Source: Macrophomina tecta
Taxonomy: Eukaryota > Ascomycota > Dothideomycetes > Botryosphaeriales > Botryosphaeriaceae
Direction: 5' to 3'
DNA length: 64,000 nt
NCBI GenBank assembly: GCA_024180945.1
Contig: JAKSGN010000005.1
Location: forward strand, 62,001-126,000
Part shown: one piece after another, positions 12,185-25,391 of the stretch
Layout of the letters: the number at the start of each line of letters is the position of its first letter
Numbering within the stretch: the stretch's first letter is position 1
The notes under the pieces: model-generated
Databases searched by the model: none
Told to the model about the DNA's origin: nothing
Seen by the model: the letters and a program-made list of their open reading frames with translations, nothing else
Translations under genes and position numbers: made by a program

Positions 12185-15100
12185 AGGCCTTATATAGCCT
12201 TTCTATTTAACTTAATACTATAGCTAGTATCGCCGTTGCCCTAGTTTCTTAGCTATTTATTTATCTAGGATTACTTCTACTATCTATTTATCTTAGCCGT
12301 CTACTTAAATAGGTAGTAGCTAGTAATTATCTTAAATCTAGCTTAGTAGAGGGTTCGTCCTAGCTAATCTAAGGAGGTCTATATTAAAGACGTTATAGAC
12401 CGTACTAGATACGTCTAGCTTATAGCTATAGAATTCAATTACCTTAGTAATAGTAAATTTAGCCGCCTTATTATCGAGCTTTTTACTTAGCTAGTCTATT
12501 CGTAGATTTTTAAGGCTTAGCTATACTTTATTACCTACTTTATATGCTAGTAAGGGGTTTCGTTGCTAATTTACTTAATGTTTTTACTTTTATTAAGTCT
12601 TTACTATTAACGCTTACGCCTAATTTATAACCTCCTTAATTTTTATAATAATAGTCTCGGCCTTAGCTACTAGGGATTACTTCTACTAGCTACTTAGCTA
12701 TACGTCTTTAGGTAACTCGAGCGGCTTAAGATAGTAACCGTAAGAGAGAAAAAAGAGTCTTATCTAAGTAACTATTAATATTTTCCCGTTTAGTACTAGC
12801 TAGATAACCGGTAGCTAGTCTACCTAATCTTATTAATAGTAATCCGTAAATAAGGCTAGCTTTCGTACTATCTCGGTATTTATTCGTTCCGTTAATCCGT
12901 CTATTTAAGGGTAGTACGCTATTAATATTCGCCACTTAATCTTAAGTAACTAATAGATCTATTACTATAGTAGACTAACGAATTATGTTCCTCTATCTAA
13001 TACAATAGACGCCGGTATTTTATAGTCCCGGTAGAAGTAACTAATAAAGAGTCTTATAATAGTTTTCGTTTCTAGATTTACGTATACCTCGAGGATAATT
13101 CCTTTTTCTAACCGGTTAGTTATTACTATAAGTATTTCGTAGCCGTTGCTTAATAGAAGTAGCCTAATAAAGTTAATTAAGATCTCGCGCTACTATCTTT
13201 CTAGTACTAATAGTAGTTTAAAGAGTCTCTATTTTCTATCTCTCTAGACTTTAGTTCTACCGCAACTATTATAGTTTTAATAGAACCTTCGGATATCGTT
13301 AATAAATCCTAACTAAAAGAATTACCTTACTACGAGGTTAATTATCTTAATTTATTCCGAATAAATCGTAAGGGATAAGTTATATATCTTCTAGATAATT
13401 CGTATTCATAATAGTTTTAAATCTAGTACCTATTTTCTTTTTCTAAATAGAAGGTTTCCTTAGTCGTTTAATAAGTATTTAGATACCGACACCTTAATCT
13501 TATTAGATAAGTCTAGGGGAAATATTCTATTCTCTTATTAGACTATTTCTTTTAGTTAGTTTAGAATATTATCCTAATACTATACCCCTTGCTATTAATT
13601 TTAAAGGGTCTAGTCGTATCCGTGCTATTCTAGTAGTATCCGCCTAGTATTATCTTAGTTTATTAATAGTAAGTCCTTATAATTCTAATTCTCTTATTCC
13701 TCGGGGTCTTCTACTAGTCTAGTATTAAGGGTAAGTCCTTAACGGGCTAGTAGTAGTAGCTAGGCTATTTTCTACTTAAGTCTTTAATCCGTATTCTATA
13801 TAGATAGGTCTTAATCCCGTCTAGTAAGCGTATCTACTAATCTATTAGTCGTTCTAGGAGTATATTCGATTATAAAAGAAAACTAGCTAAGTTCTCTTTA
13901 TTATTAAATTTATCTTTTAGATAGTTTTCTCGCGGTAGTAAAATATTCTAAATTCTTATAATTAGTAAGGATTTTAAACTAATTAAGCCCCTTTAATTTC
14001 GTATTTTATTAGTATAGATACTTAACTATCGCGAGTAGTTCCTTATTATAAATTAAATAGTTATATTTAGTAGAAAGATTCTTTTTTAAAAAGAATACTA
14101 CCGGGCGTAGAAAGCCATTATTATTATACTACTAGAGGATACTACTAGTATAGTACCCTAAGAAGTCCATTATAAGAACTATCTCTTATTCTAAATTAAA
14201 TTATATTAGTATTAGGACGGTAATAAAAGCCTTCTTTAGCTTCTTAAAAGCCGTATTAGCTTTCTCGTTTTATTAGAAAACCGTGCCTTTCTTAGTAAGC
14301 GTAACTAAGGGGTGCGTTAGACTAGAAAAGACTTTAATAAACCATCTATAGAAATTAGTAAATCTAAGAAAACCTTATACGCCCTTAACGGTAGTTAGTA
14401 TTATTTATTCTTAGATTACTTAGACCTTCTTTAGATCTATTCGAATACCCTTACTAGCCTCGATTATATAACTAAGGTACTTTATTAACTAGACTTTAAA
14501 CTTATATTTCTTAAGGTCGAGCTAGAGACCTATAGCGTCTAATTTAGCTAATACCTTATTAACCTTCTTACGGTAATTCCTGCGAGAGCTGTTTATAAAG
14601 ATTAGAATATTATCTACGTAGGCTAAGACGAAATCATCTAAGAAGTCCCTTAATGTCTAATTAATATACTACTAGAAGATACTTAGTGTATTAGCTAATC
14701 TAAACGGGGTAACTAGCTATTTAAATAACCTAAATCGAGTTCTAAATATAGTAAGCTATTTATTACCTTTCTTAATTTATATTCTATAGAAGGCGGCGGC
14801 GACGTCGAGCTTAGTAAACTATTTAGCCTTACTAATCTGATTAAGCGTCTTCTAAATAAGGGGTAACGGATAACAGTTCTTCCTAGTAATTCGATTTAGG
14901 GCTTAATAATTATAGTAGAAATAGAGCCCCCCTTCTAGTTTCTTTATAAAGAGAATAGGGGCGGCTACAGGCGAGTTACTAACTCGAATAAAGTCTTTAT
15001 TAAGATAATTATTTAGCGTTTTTCGAAGTACTAGAAGCTCGTTACGAGATATATTATATAGAGGCTTCTATAGTAGTTCTAGTATTCGTTCGTTAGTATT

Positions 15101-16300
15101 CTTTTCTAATTCGATATAGTAATTAATACTAGGCTAATAGAATAGAAATTTCTTAGCTTTTCTTCTCTTAAATAGGAGGTGCTATTTCTAATTAATCTAG
15201 TATAGTAGATTAGTCTTAATGTTAACTAGAGCCTTCTCTTTTAGGGTCTTATTAATATTAGCGAGGCTTATAGTAAAGATTTAGTATTCTTTCTTCTTAC
15301 GTTACTAATATAAAAAGCGGAATACGTGCACTCTAATTAGTATTTCTTAGGCCTTAGGTAGATTAGTATCTTACTTAACTACTAAGCTAGTACTCTTAAA
15401 GGTAATCGTTTATTTACTTTAGTCTAATACTACCTTTTCTTATATTATCTAGGGATTGCCTAGTATAATATCGCAGCTAGTAAGCCTTAGAATAATATAG
15501 AAGAATATTTATTTTTAATTATAGCTACTAATATTAATTTCTACCTAGGCTACCTCCGTAATTCGCTATCTAGTAGGTGTTAAGCCATCTAGTATCCTTA
15601 AGAATATTTAGATGCGCGGGAGTTTATAATGTTTAGCGAACTTATAACTTATTATAGCGTAATATTTATAGCTAGTATTAGTAAGAACTTTATTAAAAGA
15701 CTCTTTATTAATTAAAACTAATATAAAGAGTAAGTTTTATTCTAATTTAGATTACTATTTTCGCTAGTTAGCTTATATTATTCGTTTTTTCTTCTTTATA
15801 GGCTTCTACCTATGTCTTTTAGTAGAAGCTACTTATTTTTTAAATACTATAAGGAGGTATTATAATCTTCTACCTTCTCTAGCTCTAGTTTCTTAGGCTC
15901 TCCTTATTAAGCTAGTCTTACTATATGCTTAGGCTTCTGTAGTAGCCGCTAGGGGTATTAACTAATATAGTACGTAGAGTTACCGTAGTAGTAGTAGTAG
16001 TCTTCTTCTCTATGCTTTTATATTTCTTAGGCATTTGCCTATTTAGTACGGCGCCCCTAGGCTGTCTTAGCTAATCTAGTAGGCTCCTAGTCTATATTAT
16101 TATATTAGAGCGACGTTGGCTTTAACTACTTAGATTCTACTAAGCTAATCTTATTTTAACCTCGCTACTAGCCCTTCTATTAGCCTTGCTAAGCCTTCTT
16201 TTTATTATTACATAAATTAAATACCTCTAGTTAATTACTAATACGCTTTAGTTCTATATAGTAGTTCTTAAAGGACTGGCTTATACTTCTAAGACTAATT
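12185..16300 (-). pseudogene. gag-pol relic of element C
   Basis: Near 16000-15960 the minus frame keeps a zinc-knuckle outline (YYYYGNSTYYIS, Cys and His mutated to Tyr). Near 14830-14790 it reads FTKLDVAAAF, and near 14625-14600 AYVDNILIF, both diagnostic of Tf1-like Gypsy RT with YVDD changed to YVDN. Near 12290-12190 the frame resembles a chromodomain start (IVEVILDK... after a Pro/Leu-rich linker). Chromodomains direct integration to particular chromatin in this clade. Numerous TAG/TAA stops show it is inactive. Confidence 0.7.
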
Positions 16301-17014
16301 ATACTATACTAAAGCTCCTAGCTTAGGCCGGCTTTAAGATAACTTTTAAGAATCTTATCTAGCTAGCTTATCTCTCTAGCTTCGAGCACTAGCTTGCGGA
16401 ATTCGGTAAAATATTCTATAAAAGGCTTATTAGTTTAGCGTAGTTTATATAGCTTATACTAAGCCTTCTTTTATATATAGGGGTCGCTAAAAGATAGGCG
16501 TAGCTAATCTAGTAAATACTAAGCGGTTATACTACTTGTATTAATACTAGCCTATATCTATAGCTATAGCTATCGTACTGCCTCGCCCCTAAGCCGGTTA
16601 TAGAGTATAAAGAATTTCGTGGCTTTAGTATAACTAGTATAGTCTACTAGGAGCTTTGCTTATACTTAGAAGATCTAAGGTTCTAGCTTATTTCTATTAC
16701 TTAAAAATTTGGTAAGAGGGCTAAGGTTTTTAGTAGGCTAATCTTACTAATATAAGGTTATATAGTCTTATTTTTATATTAGTTAGCTAGTATCTCGGGG
16801 CTCGTCTCTTAATAATACGGTACTAGTTATATTTTCTTCTTCTAGCTAATCTACCTTACATGCTAAGGAGGCAATTTAAGATATTATCTATTATAATAAC
16901 TATGTTATTTCTTAAGACTTCTAAGAGTACTATTTCTAAGCCTACTACTCTTACGCTTATTCTTAAGTATTTATTTTAGTAGTTCTAGTAATTTTAGTAA
17001 TTCTAGTAATTCTA

Positions 17015-17100
17015 GTAAGGCCGGTATATAACTGTCTTTACTATTTAGTAATTTTATAAGACCGGTATATAACTATCTTTACCGTTTAGTAATTCTATAT
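17015..17100. repeat. Tandem repeat in the leader of element C
   Basis: Two copies of a ~42-bp unit containing GACCGGTATATAACTATC and TTTAGTAATT, next to a run of short TTCTAGTAA units at 16978-17015. It lies just inside the 5' LTR, in the untranslated leader. No function is evident. Confidence 0.6.
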
Positions 17101-17134
17101 TTAATAAGTTCCTTAGGTATAAAGTTTTAGCTAA

Positions 17135-17374
17135 TATTAAGGCTTAACCTTAGGGTAATTACTAAAAGGTTTATTATACTACGTATAAAAAGCTAAAACT
17201 TAAGAAAAAAAGAAGAAGAAAGAAGAAAAGAAAAAAGAAAGTAGAGTCTATTTAAATATATAAATTAGGTAAAGTTACGTAATACTTATATCTACGTAGG
17301 TATAAGTCTATTTATTAGTTATAGCCGAGGTTTCTCTAAGGCTTTCTTTATTACTAGGCTTCTAGACTATAATA
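17135..17374 (-). repeat. 5' LTR of element C
   Basis: Partner of 11406-11645, starting TATTAAGGCTTAACC. It contains a purine-rich run (17203-17252) also present in the other copy. Confidence 0.85.
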
Positions 17375-17640
17375 CTAGAATTCTTGTATAAGGCTCTCTA
17401 CCGATCGTACGGCCGATTAAATCGCGTTATAAGGTAAGGAGTCCGCTTAATAAAGTTCTTTAGCTACTTCTAGCTAATCTAGCTAGTACTACGCTCGATA
17501 AGTAATTTATTAGCTATATCTCATATAGTACCTAGAGTAGGCGCAAACCCTCGCGAATCTAGGTCTAGTATATATCTAATAATTACCTCCTCTTTAAGCT
17601 TAGTAAGCTTCTTTAATTAAGGCTTATAATTGCGTCGCAT
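17375..17640 (-). pseudogene. Fot1/pogo-type transposase relic (HTH region)
   Basis: From ATG at 17640 the minus frame reads MRRNYKP, then KLTKLKEEVIIRYILDLDSRG, ANKLLIERSTS, and FIKRTPYLITRFNR. This is the N-terminal Tc5/CENP-B-like DNA-binding region of Fot1-family DNA transposases. It contains few stops compared with neighbouring elements. The frame runs into element C at 17375. It appears to continue on the far side (11405-11389, reading RVISN then a TAG at the expected Trp), so element C landed inside this transposase. The catalytic DDE part is not present. Confidence 0.65.
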
Positions 17641-18408
17641 AGCGATTCCGGCACATTGGTTGCGTAGGATAGTTTAGAAGATATTAAATATTTATATAGC
17701 CTACTATACGCTCCTAATCTATTTCTTATTAATAGAGAAGATAGTAAGAAAGATATCTACTTCTTTATAAATTAATTATATATTAATTAGTTAAGCTATT
17801 ATAGTAGAGAGGTAATATATTATAAAAAGTTAGTTAGATAGGTAGCTTGCTTACCTAGGTAGCTTACTTACTACCCACGTTAGAAAAGATACAGAAATAA
17901 GAATAACTAATAAATACTAAAGAACGATATATATCTAAATCTTATTATAGAATTCTATTACTAAAATTCTAATTTTTTATAGAGACGAGATTATCTCTAA
18001 ATAAAAATAATAAAAAATCTTTAAGAACTAGCAGATTTATTATAAACTAAGATAAACGAATAAGATTTATAAGCTTAGAAGAACGTGAAGACCTTATATC
18101 TAGTATAGATTTCTTAGTAGAACCGGCACGATTAGTCTACAGTATAGTAGAATCTACTAACTTATAATATAGCTATTTTTATAAGGACTAACCCTTAGAA
18201 CTCTTAGAATTAAAAAGATTTCTAAATAAACTAAATATTTTAGTCTTCTCTAACTTCTCTAATAATATAAATCCTTACTAAATTATCTTAGACCTATACT
18301 TCTAAAGAAAGTAGTGCTACTTATATAAACGTACTAACTTCTCTAGAGTAGTATCTTCCTTAGTAGTAATATAATCGAACTTTCGATCTAAATAATCTAC
18401 TATAAAAG
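17641..18408. other. AT-rich interval between the Fot1 relic and element D
   Basis: No recognisable protein in either strand. Frequent TA dinucleotides suggest old RIP. It ends with AAAAG (18404-18408), the target-site copy of element D. Confidence 0.4.
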
Positions 18409-18601
18409 TATTAGGATAATAGGCCCTAGTATACTCTTAGGGTGCTTATACTATACGTTCTACGTGCTTATTACGTGCTACGCACGGGCCCCTAGTATAT
18501 AATGCTACTAAGGGGTAAATCCTGCACTACTAAGAATTTGTATCTAAGAATATACGACTCTTCTAAAGGCTCCCTACTTATAACTAGCTTATTTACTTAT
18601 A
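18409..18601 (+). repeat. 5' LTR of element D
   Basis: 193 bp, TATTAGGATAATAGGCCC... to TTACTTATA. Pairs with 25392-25584, and differences are mainly transitions. It shares the GC-rich block CTACGCACGGGCCCCTAG with the other copy. Confidence 0.85.
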
Positions 18602-18989
18602 ATTAAATCCTTCTTAATTTCTTTCGAAAAAGCAGCCAGCCTTAAAAAGCTATATATAATAATTTCGATAATTCTAATAAAAAGAATAGTTTTATGATAA
18701 TAGAAATAAAGGGCTAATAAAGCTATTTAAATACTCGAGACGAACGAATAGAAATAGGCTTATTAACCCCCAAAGGCTATTAAACGCTAATCGTTAATAG
18801 GAGCACCTAGGGCATTAAACACCTAATAGGTAACATAGCCGAACTAGAAACGCCTATAGCTATTAACGAACTATAACGCTTACGTAGCGTACCTACGGAA
18901 GGTATACTAAAAGCCAAGCTTCTAGAACGTCTTAACCGCGTTAAGGTTCTATAATAGCTATAAGCGGTTCTTAACGGTAAACTACCTAC

Positions 18990-19660
18990 CGTTTCTATAC
19001 CAAACGCAGGCGAAACGTATATAGAAAGTAGAGTAGACGATAGTGAAAAGCAACTCGATCTTCTCGTAAGAAATCTACCTCTAAAACTCGAAGGCCTTAC
19101 TTAGGGCTTATACGACTTATAGATAAATATAGTAAAGATATATTTCGGTATATACTAGACGAATAAGAACTACCTTAGAAGAACCCTCTAGGCTATTAAA
19201 GAGCTATTTAAATATAAGACTCTCTTCTAGCACGTCTAAAGACGTCTAATAAACTAGGAGAAACTAGTACTACTCTAGTAGAAGTTTAAGATATTAGTAT
19301 AGAATTATATTCATAATTCTATCGTCTACCGCCTTAATAATGCTATTAGTTATTATACTATAGTAATAAAGGAGGGCTAGAAGTTTATAGAATTCTATAC
19401 CTAAATAAAGACGTATAAGAACAAATTTACGTATTAAATTTAGAATATAGATTACTATATTAACTAGATTTACTCCCGGCTTCTATTATCTATATATATA
19501 GAGCTCGTGCGCCAGTCCTTCCTTACTAGGGTGTAGGTAAAAGAGAATTTAGTGGCTAAAATCTAACGCGTTAAGTAAATGCTAGAGGTAACGAGGCCCT
19601 ATAAAAAGAGCGAGGATGGGTAGTAGTCGTAGGGAACTAAGCGCTCTTTTACTACTCCTA
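18990..19660 (+). pseudogene. gag relic of element D
   Basis: Plus-strand frames in this interval keep long stretches rich in Lys, Glu and Leu with TAG/TAA interruptions. The interval lies between the 5' LTR and the pol domains, which is the expected place for gag. The call rests on position and composition; no specific gag motif was secured. Confidence 0.4.
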
Positions 19661-19929
19661 GCCTAGGACGTAACGGCCCCTATAAGGGTTTTAGAAATAG
19701 TAAAAAGACTAAAGAGAACTAAAGATCTAAAGCTTTAGCTTCTCTAAAGAATGTAGGCGATTTATATAGGTCTAGTACCCCGAACGCAGGTGAAAAGTAG
19801 GCTAAAGACTACGCTAACTAGGCGAACTATAAAAATAAGTAAAGCTTAGAAAAAGAAAAGCCCTAATCGCTTTTCTCTTCTTCTTACGGTTAGGGCCTTA
19901 AACGGGAGGTAGTTTAAAATGTATAAAAA

Positions 19930-22900
19930 TTATCGCTTCGATAGAAACTCTATCTAGTCCTACTAAAATTCGAGTATTAATAGATTATAGTTACTACCTA
20001 AACCTTATATTTCTTAAATACGTAGAGCAACTTACCTTACAAAATATATAAGCTAGTGCTAGGCCATCTACCCGCCTTCTTAATAATACTACTATTACGT
20101 TGCATAACTCTTATTATATAGGGGTTACCACGTGCGACTTAGGGGGCGCTACGCATACTACCGAATTCTAACCTTACTAGAGTAGCTTATTTACGGGCTA
20201 TAATACTATACTTAGTATACCTTAGCTCGGGGCTGCCGGGCCGGTTATCGATTTTAAAAGAGGAATATTTTACTAGAGTATAAACTCGCTAGAGCGTGTA
20301 TATCTAATAAGCGCTACTAAATTATTTTAGGACTTAGAACTAGGGGAGCCTATTTACTCTCTCTAGCCGTCTGACTACTAGCTCTCGCCTACGGGTGACC
20401 TAAAAAGTTAAAGAAATAACTTTAACTCTTTTATAGCCCTCTCGTAGGCGGAAAGTATACTAAATATATATAAGAAGTAGAGCGGAAGTAACTAAAATTT
20501 AAAAGGGCTCTTATCTAACTAAACTCTCTTCTACCTATGGGGGCTATACTCCCGCATCTAAAAAGCATACGAACCGTATAAGGAACTCGCTAGTTTAGTA
20601 GACGTACTACTAGCTAAGATAGCTAAAAAGGTTCACGACGAGATTTTAAATACTTATAGAGAGTACTTAGACGTATTTTTAGACGAATAAGCTACTAAGC
20701 TACCGTAATATACTAAGTTTAATTATACTATTAATCTTGTTATAGGTTCTAAGCTATTATTAATACCCCTATATAGACTCTCCTAATTCGAACTATAGAT
20801 CCTTAGGGAATATATTAATAAGGCCTTAGAACGGGGGTAGATTAGGTATAGTAAGTCGCCTACGGGCGTGTCTATTCTCTTTACCCCTAAGGTAGATAGC
20901 ACTATATAGTTATACGTAGATTATAGGGGCCTAAATAAAGTTACGATTAAAAATAGCTATTCTATACTACTAGTAGACGAGCTACTAGACTATCTAAGCA
21001 CCGTAGAGATTTTTACTAAACTAGATCTACGCGATACTTATTACCGAATCCGTATAAAGAAAGGTAATAAGTAAAAAATAGTATTTAAGACGCGTTACGA
21101 GTATTACAAGTACCTAGTTATACTATTTAGCTTAACTAATACCCCCGTAACCTTCTAGTTATATATTTACCGAGCCCTAGGAGGCTTAGTAGACACGATT
21201 TACGTAGTCTACTTAGATAATATACTTATATACTTAGCGGATAAGTCTTAGCACGCCGAGTATATTAAATATGTTCTCTAAAGATTGCGTGATTAGAACC
21301 TCTACGTAAAACTATCTAAATATAGCTTTTATATAAAGCACGTTAAGTTTCTAGGCTTTATTATTACTTTCTAGGGGGTTATTATAGACCCTATAAGAGT
21401 TAAAGCTATTAAGAACTAGCCGGAGCTATAAAGCTATTATAATATTTAGGTTTTCCTAGATTTCGCTAATTTTTATAGGCGCTTTATATAGAATTACTTT
21501 ATAGTGGTTTAGCCACTAATAAGCTTGTTAAAAGAAGTAGCCTAGAATTCTAATTCGGGGGCTAAACGAGCACTAAAAAAGAGGCTAACTAAATAGTATA
21601 AGCCCTAGAAGTAGCCTATAGGGGTAAAGTAGGCGTTTAGTAGACTAAAAGTATACTTTATATAGGCTTCTATACTATAGTACTATAACCTAAATCTTCT
21701 AGTTATACTAATTACCAACGTATTAAACTATATCTATAGCGGTATCCTTCTCTAACTACTAGATAAAAAAGATAACTAGCGCTACTAGTACCCTATTATA
21801 TATTTTAGTTATAAGTTTACTGGTACTAAAATATGGTACGATACCTATAATAAGAAACTCTACGCTATCGTATAGTATTTTAAGTATTAGAGGCCTTATC
21901 TAGTATATATATAAACGCCGGTGCGGGTATTATCTAATTATAATAATCTATATTATTTTATAATAACTAAGAGCTTTACGGCTCAATAGACTCGGTATAC
22001 TAAAGTCTTAGCTAAATTTAATTTTAATATTAAATATAAGCTAAGTAAGTCTAATCTAGCAGACGCCCTTTTAAGGCGCCTAGACTACACCCTTAGCTTT
22101 AAGAAGGGTGATAAGTATATCTACCTTAATACTATATTGCCTATACTATAACGTAAACTCTAGATTTAGGGGTTAGAAGAACCCCTACGTACTACTAAGG
22201 ACCCCGGCTAAGAGTACGAGAAAAACCTATATATAAATGGTAGTAATAATTACTAAACTACCTTAGTCTATTCCGTTACTTATAAGAAGCACGACGAGTT
22301 TACTTATAAGAGTATAGAACTTTTAGTATATACTTACTATAAGAAAGCTAGTACGAGCTTAGTATAAAGCTTTATACCTTAGTTTATAGTAATAGTAGCC
22401 GCTATAACCGAAATAGTATTCGAAGCTACTCCTAAATCGTTAGTTAATTTTATTCACATTAAGTAACGAAGGGACGCCTTCTATATAGATATACGAGAAT
22501 AGCTTACGAAAAGGGTGCTTTTAGTATATAATTAGTATACGGTCGACGAGTAAGGACTCCTATACTATAAAGGGCAGATATATGTGCTAAAATATATTTC
22601 GCTACGCGAGGAAATTCTATTTAGAAATTATAACAATCTAAGTAGTAGCTATTATAGTATCCGCCGTATCTAAGAAGTATTTTCTAGGAAGTACTACTAG
22701 AAAGGCATTACTATAAACGTTAGGAAATATATATAAAGCTACGATACCTACTAACATAATAAGGCTCGCCGGTATAAACCTTATAGATTATTATAGCTAC
22801 TACTAGTAGCTACTTAACCCTATAGGTACTACTTCCTTAACTTTATTACAGACCTACTAGAATTCGTAGAGTAAGATAGTTAAGTATATAACGTAATCCT

Positions 22901-23990
22901 TATACTCGTTAACTACTTTACTAAATATATATATTATCTACTGGTTAGGAAGACGATTAATAAAATAACGCTTACGGACCTTATTATAAACGATATCTTT
23001 ATATAATTTAGGCCGCCTAATAGCCTAGTCTCGGACAGGGGCTTAACGTTCACGAGCTAGTTCTAGAGCGAATTATACTATAATCTTAGAATTAAGTATA
23101 AGTTAAGTACCTTCTTTTACCCGTAGATAGACGGCCAAACAGAGAGGTAAAATTAGAAGTTAGAGGCGTATCTACGCTACTATACCTCTTAGAACTAGTT
23201 AGACTAGGTAAAGCTTCTCTAGTAGGCTTTACACGCCTATAATTAGAAAACCTACTCTTCTATAGGCTTCACACTAGTTTAACTAGATACGGGAGTAGAA
23301 CTTAACTTCTAAAACGGGGTTTAGAATAACCTTAAAAGAAATTTCTTAACCGAATCGGCCGAAGTAGCTAAAAAGTATACGAAAAGTATACGTAAAGTAT
23401 AGAAATTAGCTACGGAATTTCTTAAATACTCCTAGGAGCTTTAAATGGAATACTATAACCAGAACCGAACTAAAATATATTTTAATATTAGATAACTAGT
23501 CCTTCTCTTAGTAAGAAATATTAGAACTAAACGGCCTTATAAGAAGCTTAATAATCGTTACCTAAAGCTATTTTAGATTCTAGAGAAAATCGGCTTCTAG
23601 GCCTATCGCCTAGACTTACTATAATCTATATCTCGGCTATATAACATTTTTAACGTTATACTACTAGAAGCTTATATAGTAAAGCTAGGATTCTAACCGC
23701 TACTAGTCGAAGAAATCAACGATAGTAAATACTAAGAAGTCGAAGCTATAGTAGCCTATAAAGAAAGGCTACTAAGGTAATACCTACTTAAATAGCTCGG
23801 CTAGCCCTATAAATATAACGAGTAAAAGTAGGAAGAGAAGCTAGATAATTATAGAGAGCTTCTATAGAATTACCTTAAAGAAAACCCTATTTTCTAGAAC
23901 GCCTAGCTAAAACGCAAGCGAAACGTAGGTAGAACGTAGGTTATAAGTAAGCTACGGCGAGGGCGCCCCCTAGAATTAAAGAATAAAAAG
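19930..23990 (+). pseudogene. pol relic of element D (RT, RNase H, IN, chromodomain)
   Basis: RT: FTKLDLRDTYYRI at about 21010-21050, then YLVILFSLTNTPVTF near 21110-21160, and VYLDNILIYL near 21205-21235 (D changed to N in the catalytic pair). RNase H lies near 21810-21990 (IVYFSYKFTG, KKLYAIV). Integrase: ITDLLEFV near 22845-22870, SDRGLTFTS near 23030-23060, and IDGQTER near 23125-23150. Chromodomain: EVEAIVAYKERLLR at about 23735-23780, followed by former Trp codons now TAG. This is a full chromovirus polyprotein inactivated by nonsense changes. Confidence 0.8.
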
Positions 23991-23999
23991 AAATATTAG

Positions 24000-25378
24000 G
24001 GGAAATACTTAATTTATAAAGAAGGGCCCTAAAGGAGTATCTACTTTATATTTAAGTTATACTAAAACTACCTCTTATCTGTATTAGATATCTTTATAAA
24101 GTACTTATTCTTAAACTTCTTATCTACTACTTCGTTGGTTGGCTTTATTAAGCTAACCCTACCTAGTCTAGCCTAATAACGCTACTAATTCTCCGAGCGC
24201 GATACATTATGTATATACTACTAGTTACTATGGCCGCTAGTAGTCGTAATCTTCTTCGTCTTTTACTTCTTATATACCGACACCGTCTTTCTTAATATAC
24301 TAGTATACTTATATAGTGTAAGTACGTTCTTTTCTATAAACTCTAGTATCTTCTTATCGGGAGCGCCATCGAAGCTGTCGTAATAAAACAATAGTAAATT
24401 AGTAGTATAGTAGAATTAAGGGGGAATCTAAAAATAAATTTTATTATTAGCAACGAGCATAAGTAGTATAAAAGTATACGGAAAGTATAAGGAGAGTAGA
24501 GAAAAAGTATACTTACTAGAGTATATTTATAACTACTCTTCGTATACTAATTATACTTAGCATGGGATAGATTCTTAAAGTAGATCTAGCGAAGCCCCCT
24601 AAGAAGCTCCGCAGGCGTAAAATTAACCTATACTTTACCCTCGCGGTAGCGCATCGCACCCTAGTAGCGCACGTAACGTATATAGTATACTACTACTAAA
24701 CTAGGCTATGGCTAAAGATAAGAGAGAAGCTTTACTATATTACCTATAATAGGTATCTACGGAAGCTTATCGTAGAAGTAACCCGAGTAAACAAAGCCGA
24801 AAGGGGTCTATATAGTAATAGTTATTTAGGAGAAAGAAGTAACAAAAAGGGTTAATATTAGTTAAAGACGTTTTAGTTAAAGAAGAAAAGCTAGATCTAA
24901 ACTATAAAAATCTAGAAAGATACCGGGGGTTATTATACCTATTAAAGCTATTAAAAAAATAACCTCGTGCCCTATAAGTATTATTAGCACCTGTAAGTTA
25001 CTAATTAGTATATTTACTAGTATTATTATATAAGGCCAACTCCTATTATCCTTAATAGCAATAATACCTAATAATAAAGAAAAAACCATGCTAACGTACT
25101 ATTACCTATATTTTCCGTGCGTATAGTATGCCGCTAGTATTACTAATAACTACTTAGTAATATATTTTCTTACTTTCCTATTAATTTATTGTTCTTTATT
25201 TATTATTCGCAGTAACGGCTACGTAATAAGGCTAACTCGCCTTATTATATAACGCCTATAGCTAATACATAATACTATATTCTATATAGTAATTAGGTGC
25301 ACTCTTTTTCCTTACTAAAGGTTTTTTAATGAGGTACTAATATAATACCTTCTAATAGAAATCAGGGCGATTCCTACT
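24000..25378. other. Unassigned 3' region of element D
   Basis: The stretch between the chromodomain and the polypurine tract is longer than the usual 3' untranslated region. On the plus strand 24563-24840 there is a run of basic codons (KPPKKLRRRKINLYFTLAVA) with few stops that may be a remnant of an extra frame. On the minus strand a hydrophobic 70-codon frame (24877-25089) is probably chance. No family recognised. Confidence 0.35.
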
Positions 25379-25391
25379 AGAGGGGGGGTAG

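Larger units (their letters stand above)
11406..17374 (-). mobile_element. Tf1-like chromovirus (Ty3/Gypsy) relic C
   Basis: A 5.97-kb element with direct LTRs 11406-11645 and 17135-17374, flanked by CTAGG (11401-11405) and CTAGA (17375-17379), a 5-bp duplication with one transition. The minus strand carries a purine tract next to the left LTR, then, from high to low coordinates, a gag zinc knuckle, RT, integrase region and a chromodomain. The insertion splits a Fot1-like transposase relic. All frames are broken by TAG/TAA. Confidence 0.88.

Noticed and set aside
24877..25089. Hydrophobic 70-codon minus-strand frame
   Set aside because: Inside element D, TA-rich, no conserved motif; a chance product of RIP composition.
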